Below, one piece after another: positions 24,049 through 30,612 of a stretch of 64,000 bases of DNA. Every line of letters starts with the position of its first letter. Within the stretch, counting starts at the first letter, position 1. The notes below the pieces were generated by a model. The model made no database searches. It was not told the origin of the DNA and saw only the letters and a list, made by a program, of their open reading frames with translations. The stretch is from Iamia sp963728655 (GTDB lineage Bacteria > Actinomycetota > Acidimicrobiia > Acidimicrobiales > Iamiaceae): assembly GCA_963728655.1 (NCBI GenBank), contig CAVSLD010000006.1:682001-746000 (forward strand). The letters run 5' to 3'. The position numbers and the translations under genes were made by a program.

Positions 24049-25185
24049 ATGGCCGGGTCCCCGATCTCCGTGGCCGTCGACGCCACCAGCCTGCTGGGGC
24101 CGCGCACCGGCGTGGGGGCCCTGGCAACGGCCCTGGTCGAGGGCTTGGCCGCCCGTCCCGACGTGGCCGCCCGGGCCTTCGCCGTCACCTGGCGGGGGCG
24201 GGGCGACCTGGCCGCGGCGGTGCCCGAGGGCGTGGCCGTGGCCACCCGGCCCATGGCGGCCCGCCCCCTCCGGGAGCTGTGGCGTCGGGTCGACCACCCC
24301 TCCGTCGAGCGGTGGACGGGCCCCGTCGACGTCGTCCACGGACCCAACTTCGTCGTCCCCCCGACCCGGTCCGCCGCCGCGGTGGTGACGGTGCACGACC
24401 TCACCGCCTGGCGCTTCCCCGAGCTGGTCGACGCCGCCACCGCGGCCTACCCGGCGCTGGTGGACCGGGCCCTGCGCCGGGGGGCCTGGGTGCACGTGCC
24501 CAGCCGGGCGGTGGGCGACGAGGCCGTGGAGGTGCTCGGCGTCGATCCGGACCGACTGGTCGTGGTGGCCAACGGCAGCCCCGCCCTCGGGGCCGAGGGC
24601 CCGGGGCGCGACGCCGCCGCAGGCCGGGCCCGGGCCGGGGCCGAGCGCTACGTGCTGGCGGTGGGCACCGTCGAGCCCCGCAAGGACCTGCCCGGCCTGG
24701 TGCGGGCCTTCGACGCGGTCGCGGCCGACGACCCCGACCTGCGCCTGGTGGTGGCCGGGCCCGACGGCTGGGGGGCCGACGCCCTCGCCGAGGCGGTGGC
24801 CGCGGCCGCCCACGGCGACCGGGTGGTGCGGACCGGCTGGGTCGACGACGACCTGCGCGCCGCGCTGCTGCGCGGCGCCGCCGTCCTGGCCTACCCCTCG
24901 GTGTACGAGGGGTTCGGGCTGGTGCCGCTGGAGGCCATGGCCGCCGGGGTCCCTGTGGTCACCACCCGGGCCGGGGCCATCCCCGAGGTGGTGGGCGACG
25001 CCGCCGAGCTGGTCGACGTGGGCGACGTCGAGGGCCTCGCCGCCGCCCTGGCCCGGGTCCTCACCGACGAGGCCCGCCGGTCCGAGCTGGTCGCCGCCGG
25101 CCACGAGCGGCGGGCCCGCTTCTCCTGGGACCTCACCGTCGACGGCCTCGTCGACCTCTACCGACGGGCCGTCGCCGCCCGCTGA
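24049..25185 (+). CDS. Glycosyltransferase family 4 (mannosyltransferase-like)
   Basis: The 378-residue GT-B enzyme starts ISVAVDATSLLGPRTGVG. VVTVHDLTAWRFPEL lies in the acceptor domain, YVLAVGTVEPRKDLPGLVRAF opens the donor domain, and VYEGFGLVPLEAMAAGVPVV is the E-x7-E motif. It resembles WbaZ/MtfB-like mannosyltransferases of O-antigen clusters. TAGGGT at 24036-24041 sits 7 nt before the ATG, so the transcript is leaderless. It is monocistronic and ends near a perfect hairpin at 25233-25247. Confidence 0.9.
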   Translation: MAGSPISVAVDATSLLGPRTGVGALATALVEGLAARPDVAARAFAVTWRGRGDLAAAVPEGVAVATRPMAARPLRELWRRVDHPSVERWTGPVDVVHGPNFVVPPTRSAAAVVTVHDLTAWRFPELVDAATAAYPALVDRALRRGAWVHVPSRAVGDEAVEVLGVDPDRLVVVANGSPALGAEGPGRDAAAGRARAGAERYVLAVGTVEPRKDLPGLVRAFDAVAADDPDLRLVVAGPDGWGADALAEAVAAAAHGDRVVRTGWVDDDLRAALLRGAAVLAYPSVYEGFGLVPLEAMAAGVPVVTTRAGAIPEVVGDAAELVDVGDVEGLAAALARVLTDEARRSELVAAGHERRARFSWDLTVDGLVDLYRRAVAAR

Positions 25186-25232
25186 GCCCGCCGCCCGCGC
25201 CGACCCGCCTGCGCAGACCCGCCCGGGAGGGC

Positions 25233-25247
25233 GCGGCACCGTGCCGC
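25233..25247. terminator. Perfect hairpin between convergent genes
   Basis: GCGGCAC at 25233-25239 pairs with GTGCCGC at 25241-25247 around a single base. It lies between the stops of the GT4 gene (plus) and the DUF222-HNH gene (minus), so it may terminate both. A one-base loop must open in RNA, so cruciform or protein binding is an alternative. Confidence 0.4.
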
Positions 25248-25254
25248 GGCGGTG

Positions 25255-26586
25255 TCACTCGATCTCGGTGCCGTCGGGGCGGAGGACGTGGAGGGTCCCG
25301 GTGGGGTCGCGCCGCACGGTGAAGCCGTGCTCCTTGAACAGGTTGTGGCGTCCGCACGGCGGTGCCCCGTTGCCGGGGCAGGTACACCCGCCGCCGGACC
25401 CGTCGGCCCGCACCGACCAGGGTCGGAGGTGGTCGCACTGGCACTCGGTGACCGGCACCTCGCAGCCGGGCCAGTAGCAGGTGGTCGAGGAGAGCCTGAC
25501 AGCCAGCGCTGCGGCCCCCGTGAAGAGGCGGCGGCGCCGACCGAGGTCGATGACGACGGAGTCGGCGCCGACGACGACCCGGCGGATGTGGCCGTTGAGG
25601 GCGGCGGCGACGGCCTCGGTGGGGTCGACGGGGTTGCCGTCGAGCGTGGAGCACCGGTACGACCGGGTCGGGAAGAGGGCGAAGGCCGGGTCCGGTGGGG
25701 GTGGGGTGGCGCCGGCCATGGCGGCGGCGGTGCGCCCGAGGGTCTCCTGGTCGACCACGACGTCGGTGACGACCTGGGACCCACCCGGCTCCGCGGCCCG
25801 GGCGTCGGCGGCCCGGCGGCACATGGCCAGGAAGGCGTCGAAGCGGCACTGCCCGTCGGTGCGGGCCAGGTCGCCCACGGTGGCGGCCTCGCCGTGCTCG
25901 GCCCGGGCCGCGGCCCAGTCGGCCTCCCGCTCGGCGCGCAGGAAGGCCCGGAAGATGCTGTCGACCTCCGCGCCCTGCAGCGAGCCGCACCCGCCGGCGA
26001 ACGACCAGCCCCCGTCGAGGTCCTGCACACCCTTGAAGTCACGGGTGCGGTGGTGGCGGGCGGCACGGTCGCGGGTGCCGTCCTCGTCCATGACCCGCTC
26101 CCACTCGGTGACCATGCGGTCGAAGGTCGTGTAGGGCTGGGTGGCGGCCTGGGCCACGAAGGAGGCCTGGTTGACCTCGACCGCCTCGGTCACCCGGGGG
26201 TTGGCGTGGACCAGGGAGATCCGGTTCACCTGGTCGGCGCCGATGCGCCCGGCCCGGAACGCGTCGGCCACCTCGGGTAGGCCGCGCAGCGCCTTGGCCT
26301 GGCGGGCCCGGCGGGCGGCCTCGGGGCCCGACAGCCGGGCCAGGTGGCGGACCATCACCTTGGCCGAGGCGTGCCCGTCGACCCGGTGGAACCCGGCCCG
26401 GTCGACCTCATCGACGAGCTCGACCTGCGCGGCCTGGATGCGCCGGGCCTGGGTCTCCAGGGCGGTGACCATCCGGCGGGCATCGGCGGCGTCGACCGGG
26501 TCGACCCCGGCCGTGAGCACCTCGTCGACCGCCGCGGCAAGGCGGTCCAACGCCTCCGCCTGCGGGGTGTCGAGCACTGTGACCAT
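25255..26586 (-). CDS. DUF222 / 13E12-type HNH endonuclease
   Basis: The 443-residue protein has an N-terminal DUF222 helical domain (about residues 20-330; KALRGLPEVADAFRAGRIGADQVNRI is characteristic) and a C-terminal HNH nuclease region (about 370-430). That region has CYWPGCEVP, the CDHLRPW His and CGRHNLFKEHG. Such genes are multicopy in actinobacteria, and relatives in M. tuberculosis (REP13E12) are DNA-damage inducible. The biological role is unsettled. The frame is open further upstream, but the ATG at 26586 is chosen because TACTCT lies 6 nt before it and a CTGTCACAC box lies 8 nt further up. That architecture is shared with two other nuclease genes in this window. Confidence 0.85.
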   Translation of the reverse strand: MVTVLDTPQAEALDRLAAAVDEVLTAGVDPVDAADARRMVTALETQARRIQAAQVELVDEVDRAGFHRVDGHASAKVMVRHLARLSGPEAARRARQAKALRGLPEVADAFRAGRIGADQVNRISLVHANPRVTEAVEVNQASFVAQAATQPYTTFDRMVTEWERVMDEDGTRDRAARHHRTRDFKGVQDLDGGWSFAGGCGSLQGAEVDSIFRAFLRAEREADWAAARAEHGEAATVGDLARTDGQCRFDAFLAMCRRAADARAAEPGGSQVVTDVVVDQETLGRTAAAMAGATPPPPDPAFALFPTRSYRCSTLDGNPVDPTEAVAAALNGHIRRVVVGADSVVIDLGRRRRLFTGAAALAVRLSSTTCYWPGCEVPVTECQCDHLRPWSVRADGSGGGCTCPGNGAPPCGRHNLFKEHGFTVRRDPTGTLHVLRPDGTEIE

Positions 26587-26615
26587 GACCTGAGAGTACG
26601 CCGGGGGTGTGACAG
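26587..26615 (-). promoter_or_regulatory. PafBC-like DNA-damage promoter of the DUF222-HNH gene
   Basis: On the minus strand, CTGTCACAC (complement of 26607-26615), exactly 8 nt, TACTCT (26593-26598), 6 nt, then ATG. The mycobacterial RecA-independent damage motif is TTGTCRGTG-N8-TAnnnT, so the TGTCA core, the N8 spacer and the -10 box match, while the last three positions of the 9-mer do not. The same layout precedes 43133 (minus) and 53184 (plus). Confidence 0.55.
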
Positions 26616-27079
26616 CGAGATCGCCCGCAAACCCTTGTGCCACAACCTTCTCGGGTAGATCTGGCACTCTGCCCGGCGTGGTGCTTGGGCTCGGAGGATG
26701 GCCGATCGGTACTGAGGCCCAGCCGCGAGTCCGTCGTCCATCTCGACCCAGCGCACGTCGCGATGGCACTGCGCCTCCCTCCGGACGTCAACCCACCCGG
26801 CGCCGGGTGCGACTCGGTCGATCAGGGCCGAGACGGCCGGATCACCCGGGCTGGCTCTCGGCCCGAACCAGCCCGGCAAGGCCGGCGGAGAGGGAGAGGC
26901 GACGGTTCTGCTCATGACCACGGCCCGCCGATGCACCTGACGAGGCCCGCCTGCGAAGCCACCTTCCCCGGCATGTGCCGATCGTCGTATGCAGCGCCGA
27001 CGGGAGCCCCCGACGGCACAGATCCGGCGTTCTGGGACGCTGCGTGGTCGCTTGTGATCGTCATGCGGGGAGTGGCATG
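26616..27079. other. Gene-free stretch between DUF222-HNH and mazE
   Basis: About 460 bp with base composition less GC-skewed by codon position than its neighbours. No frame here shows a recognisable domain. A short palindrome TTGTGCCACAA lies at 26635-26645. A minus-strand frame upstream of the HNH start (towards 26936) is open but carries no recognisable motif. It may be remnant DNA. Confidence 0.5.
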
Positions 27080-27092
27080 GTCATGGCATGAC
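27080..27092. promoter_or_regulatory. Palindrome GTCATG-G-CATGAC over the mazE start codon
   Basis: A perfect 13-bp inverted repeat covers the ATG at 27088, with further GGCATG and TCATG copies just upstream (27063-27080). Antitoxins of MazE type usually repress their own operon by binding palindromes at the start, so this is a likely autoregulatory site. Confidence 0.5.
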
Positions 27093-27324
27093 TCGCACAC
27101 GAGTGAGCACGACCGTCGATGGCGACCTGCTGAGCGAGGCACGACAGGTGACAGCAGCGACCTCGGATGCTGCGCTCTTCGATCAAGCGCTCGGCGCCCT
27201 GCTCACCCAACACCGGCGTGCCGAGATCGACCAGGCCTACGCCGCGTACGACGAGCAGCCGCTCGATGAGAGTGACGAGTGGGGCGACCTCGCATCGTTC
27301 CGCACCGCTGCCAGCTCCTCATGA
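27088..27324 (+). CDS. mazE: MazE-like type II antitoxin
   Basis: The 78-residue protein begins TRTRVSTTVDGDLLSEARQ, a ribbon-helix-helix-like strand and helix. It ends with an acidic disordered tail (PLDESDEWGDLASFRT), the usual toxin-wrapping segment. The TGA overlaps the toxin ATG (ATGA at 27321-27324), the classic antitoxin-toxin arrangement that keeps antitoxin in excess. The palindrome over its start suggests autoregulation. Family membership (MazE versus VapB or ParD-like) is inferred mainly from the linked MazF toxin. Confidence 0.72.
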   Translation: MTRTRVSTTVDGDLLSEARQVTAATSDAALFDQALGALLTQHRRAEIDQAYAAYDEQPLDESDEWGDLASFRTAASSS

Positions 27325-27647
27325 GCGACCAGCCCCGCCGCGGAGAGCTGTGGTGGTGCGAGCCGCCAGGTATCGGTCGGCGGCCTGTTGTCGTCCTGAG
27401 TCGCGACGTCGTGATCCCCCGCCTCGGCCGCACGCTCATCGCCCCGTGCACCACCACGATCCGCCACCTGCCCAGCGAGGTGGTGCTCGAACCGGGTGTC
27501 GACCCGATCCCGCGGGAGAGTGCGGTCAACCTCGACTCCGTGGAGAGCGTGTCGCTCGGGGTACTCGTCGACCGTCTCGGGCGGCTCAGCGACGAGCGGA
27601 TGCGGGAGCTTTGCGACGCCCTCTCGGTCGCGGTCGACTGCCATTGA
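27321..27647 (+). CDS. mazF: MazF/PemK-type endoribonuclease toxin
   Basis: The 108-residue protein has the MazF/PemK SH3-like barrel. RRGELWWCEPPGIGRRPVVVLSRD is the conserved N-terminal signature with the catalytic Arg region, followed by TLIAPCTTTIR with the conserved Ser/Thr segment, and ESAVNLDSVESVSLGVLVDRLGRLSD. It should cleave mRNA at short specific sequences unless bound by the antitoxin upstream. It overlaps that gene by 4 bp. The local base composition is less GC-extreme than in flanking genes, suggesting horizontal acquisition. Confidence 0.88.
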   Translation: MSDQPRRGELWWCEPPGIGRRPVVVLSRDVVIPRLGRTLIAPCTTTIRHLPSEVVLEPGVDPIPRESAVNLDSVESVSLGVLVDRLGRLSDERMRELCDALSVAVDCH

Positions 27648-27693
27648 CCCGGCGATGGGGGACGTCCGGAACAGCCACGTGAGAGAGTGCTTG

Positions 27694-28023
27694 ATGTCCA
27701 TCGAGCCGAACAACGGTCTTGTGGCTGGGGGATACCGATTGCTGATTCTCGACGAGCCCGGGGAGTCATCCGGCAGTCGAGCGGTTGCGTCCGCAGCCCT
27801 CGCCATGGTGAGCGCTCTCCTCAGCGGCAGCGAGGACCTCGAAGGTCGGTCATACCGTCTGCGTGTCAGCGACGACGCAACGGGCGCTGTCGTCGCCGAG
27901 CGTCGGTTCCGGAGGCGGCGACGAGCCGAAGCAGCCAGGGAAGGGGCCATCGATAGCTTCAACGCGTCCCTGGCCGAGGGTCGGTCGACCGATTGGCAGA
28001 AGCTGCTCGACGCTGCCCCATAG
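27694..28023 (+). CDS. Hypothetical protein (109 aa) downstream of mazEF
   Basis: I do not recognise this family. The ATG at 27694 is preceded by GTGAGAGAG. An in-frame ATG at 27655 is also possible. A hydrophobic Ala/Met/Leu segment (SAALAMVSALLSG) and a basic run (RRFRRRRRAEAAREG) are visible, then SFNASLAEGRSTDWQKLLD. It lies 46 bp after mazF in the same orientation and may belong to the same acquired segment. Confidence 0.5.
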   Translation: MSIEPNNGLVAGGYRLLILDEPGESSGSRAVASAALAMVSALLSGSEDLEGRSYRLRVSDDATGAVVAERRFRRRRRAEAAREGAIDSFNASLAEGRSTDWQKLLDAAP

Positions 28024-28062
28024 GTGCCGCTGTGGGTCACGGGCTCGGCCTGCTGGGGCGGG

Positions 28063-28722
28063 TCAGAACAGCCGCAGGACGTCGGACTCGATGCCGCGGA
28101 GCTCGTCGTAGTCGACCTCGACCCAGCCCAGGCCTCGGTCGGTGGCCAGCACCCGGGCCTGGGGCTTCACCTGCTGGGCCACGAAGAGGCCCCGGACCTC
28201 GCCCAGGCGGGCGTCGCGGCGGAGGAACTCCACGTAGCGGGTGAGCTGCTCGACGCCGTCGATGTCGCCCCGGCGCTTGACCTCCACGGCCACCGTGGTG
28301 CCGTCGGTGGCGTGGCACAGCAGGTCGACGGGTCCGATGTCGGTGAGGTGCTCGCGGCGGATGAGCCGGAGCCCGTCCTCCATCACGTGGGGTCGCTCGG
28401 CCAGCAGCACCTGGAGGTGGGCCTCCACGCCGTCCTTCTGGAGGCCGGGGTCGACGCCCATCTCCCAGGCGGTGTCGGACACGACCTCGTGGAGCCGGAT
28501 GGTGAGGGTCTCGCCCTTGGGGCTGGTGACCACCCAGCGGTCGGGCTCCTCGACCAGGCGGTTGGGGGCGTTCATCCAGTTCAGCGGCTTGTAGGCGCCG
28601 CCGTCGGCGTGCACGGCCACGCAGCCGTCGGCCTTGACCATGATCAGGCGGGTGGCGAGGGGCAGGTGGGCGTCGAGCCGACCGGCGTAGTCGACCTCGC
28701 AGCGGGCGATGACCAGGCGCAT
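28063..28722 (-). CDS. nucS: Mismatch-specific endonuclease NucS
   Basis: The 219-residue protein matches NucS/EndoMS, which replaces MutS-MutL mismatch repair in most actinobacteria by cutting both strands at mismatches. The N-terminal DNA-binding domain is followed by the RecB-like nuclease core with GPVDLLC and VAVEVKRRGDIDG (catalytic Asp, Glu and Lys), then QLTRYVEFL. The extreme C-terminus, SDVLRLF, looks like the beta-clamp-binding peptide. TACGCT lies 8 nt before the ATG at 28722, so the transcript is leaderless. It is 36 bp from the ABC1 kinase gene in the same orientation. Confidence 0.95.
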   Translation of the reverse strand: MRLVIARCEVDYAGRLDAHLPLATRLIMVKADGCVAVHADGGAYKPLNWMNAPNRLVEEPDRWVVTSPKGETLTIRLHEVVSDTAWEMGVDPGLQKDGVEAHLQVLLAERPHVMEDGLRLIRREHLTDIGPVDLLCHATDGTTVAVEVKRRGDIDGVEQLTRYVEFLRRDARLGEVRGLFVAQQVKPQARVLATDRGLGWVEVDYDELRGIESDVLRLF

Positions 28723-28758
28723 CGGGTCCGAGCGTAGGGCCCCGCCCCGGGCGGTCGA

Positions 28759-30423
28759 TCAGTCGGTGCCGCGCCCCAGGCGACGGCGGGCCCGGTCGGC
28801 CAGCCGGGCCCCCAGGCCCTTGCGCTGGCGCTGGGCGTAGCGCGACGCGATGACCTCGCGGCGCCGCTGCAGCTCGCGGTGGGTGAGGGCGTCGGTGCCC
28901 TCGTCGACGCCGTAGAGGGCGCGCACCGAGCCCATGTCGAGGTTCCAGCTCTCCTCGTCGACACCGACCTCGCCGGCGATGCGCGACCCGTGCTCGGTGG
29001 CGAAGTAGGTCGCGACGTGGGTGATCTCGGCGAAGAGGTCGAGGTCCGGGGCGAGGGTCGCGATGGCCCCGTCGAGGAACACCATGTTCTTGATGAAGAG
29101 CATGAGCTCCTTGGGGAGCTTGGCGCCGTAGCCGATGAGCCCCTTCACCACCTGCTGGATCTCACCCGTGAGCTGCTCGGGCGTGAGGCTGGTGGGGTCG
29201 ACCACCGGCCCCTCGAGGCCGAGGTCGCGGATGACGCCCTCCAGGTCGACGTCCGGGGGAAGGGCCCCGAGGTCGCGGATGGCGGCCAGCTGGCCCCGGA
29301 CGTCGTTCATGGTGGCGCTCACCAGGAGGCGCAGGAACGCTCGCCGGCGGACCTCGCCCATGCGCCCGGTGATGCCGAAGTCGAGCAGGGCGGTGCGCCC
29401 GTCGGGGAGGACGAAGAGGTTCCCGGCGTGCAGGTCGCCGTGGAAGATCCCGTGGAGCATGGCCCCCTCGAGGAACCCGATCATCCCGGAGCGGACGACC
29501 TCGGTGGTGTCGATCTCGGCGGCGCGCATGCCGGCCACGTCCTCGAAGGCGAAGCCCGACAGCCGCTCCATCACCAGCACCCGCCGGGTGACCAGCTCGG
29601 GGTGGGGCCGGGGGACGATGTAGGGGCTGCGTCCGAGCTGGGCGTACACCGCGGCCACGTCGAGCATGTTGTCGGCCTCGAGGCGGAAGTCGAGCTCCTC
29701 GGTGATGGTCTCGCCGAACAGCTCGACCAGGGCCGGCGGGTTGGCCAGCGCGGCCACCGGGATGCGGCCCACCAGCAACGGGGCGATGGAGGCCATGACC
29801 TGGAGGTCCGCCTCCACCAGGGCCTTGATCCCGGGGCGTTGCACCTTCACCACGACCTCCACGGGCTCGCCGTCGGGGCTCGTGGGGTGGAGCGTGGCCG
29901 CGTGGACCTGGGCGATCGAGGCTGCGGCCAGCGGGCGGCGCTCGAAGCTGGCGAACACGTCCTCCAGCGGACGCCCCAGGTCGGCCTCCACCACGGCACG
30001 GACGGCGGCGAAGGTCTCGGGCGGGACCTGGTCGCGGCAGGACCGCATCTCCTCCACCAGCTCGGAGGGGAACAGGCCCTCTCCCGAGGCGATGATCTGG
30101 CCGAGCTTGATGTAGGTCGGGCCCAGCGCCTCGGCCGCCAGGCGGAGGCGACGGGCGAGGTCGGCGCGCGACCGCGTGCCGCCCTGGCGGCGGGCCCCGA
30201 CGGCCCAGGCGGCCAGAGGGGGCCCGAGGCGGCCGAGGACCCGGGCCAGCCGGCCGACGGGGGGCAGGCGCCGGGGGCGCACCAGCTCGGGCAGGCGCCG
30301 GTGGACCCGGGCCCGCTGCTCGGCCACCCCCACCCGCCAGGGCAGCGCGTCGGGGTCGATCACCCACGGTCCGGACTCGGTGAAGGTGCCGAGGGCGAGG
30401 TCGGGCGAGGTCGAGGTCGACAC
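28759..30423 (-). CDS. ABC1/AarF/UbiB family atypical kinase
   Basis: The 554-residue protein has the family signature KxGQ in YIKLGQIIASGEGLFP. The atypical kinase core has VEVVVKVQRPGIKALVEADL (Lys), HGDLHAGNLFV (catalytic loop) and ALLDFGITGRMGE (metal Asp). Members support ubiquinone or other isoprenoid-lipid metabolism in proteobacteria, and in actinobacteria their role is poorly defined. The last 70 residues are basic. The start is GTG at 30423, with CAGACT 6 nt upstream. It diverges from the GAF/PAS phosphatase gene. Confidence 0.88.
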   Translation of the reverse strand: MSTSTSPDLALGTFTESGPWVIDPDALPWRVGVAEQRARVHRRLPELVRPRRLPPVGRLARVLGRLGPPLAAWAVGARRQGGTRSRADLARRLRLAAEALGPTYIKLGQIIASGEGLFPSELVEEMRSCRDQVPPETFAAVRAVVEADLGRPLEDVFASFERRPLAAASIAQVHAATLHPTSPDGEPVEVVVKVQRPGIKALVEADLQVMASIAPLLVGRIPVAALANPPALVELFGETITEELDFRLEADNMLDVAAVYAQLGRSPYIVPRPHPELVTRRVLVMERLSGFAFEDVAGMRAAEIDTTEVVRSGMIGFLEGAMLHGIFHGDLHAGNLFVLPDGRTALLDFGITGRMGEVRRRAFLRLLVSATMNDVRGQLAAIRDLGALPPDVDLEGVIRDLGLEGPVVDPTSLTPEQLTGEIQQVVKGLIGYGAKLPKELMLFIKNMVFLDGAIATLAPDLDLFAEITHVATYFATEHGSRIAGEVGVDEESWNLDMGSVRALYGVDEGTDALTHRELQRRREVIASRYAQRQRKGLGARLADRARRRLGRGTD

Positions 30424-30543
30424 GGGGGGAGTCTGACCGGCCGCCGCCGGCCCTGTCGCCTCGGGCGTCCCCGCCGGTCACGTCGCGGACCCACGCCTGC
30501 TCACCGCTCGTGACCGGCCGACCGCCATCGGTCGAACGTCATG

Positions 30544-30569
30544 ACCGGGGATCTCACCGCATCCCCGGT
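30544..30569. promoter_or_regulatory. Perfect 9-bp inverted repeat in the divergent promoter region
   Basis: ACCGGGGAT at 30544-30552 and ATCCCCGGT at 30561-30569 form a perfect inverted repeat with an 8-bp spacer, centred about 56 bp before the GTG at 30613 and 133 bp from the divergent ABC1 kinase start. One helical turn separates the half-sites, typical of a dimeric regulator. Confidence 0.5.
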
Positions 30570-30612
30570 CTCTCGATGCCCGTCGGGTCGCCGACGCGCC
30601 TACAGTCCCCCC

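Noticed and set aside
26616..27079. Small open frames in the gap before mazE (for example 26912-27142 minus)
   Set aside because: No domain, no promoter or ribosome site, and amino-acid composition not like neighbouring proteins. Kept as a gene-free stretch.
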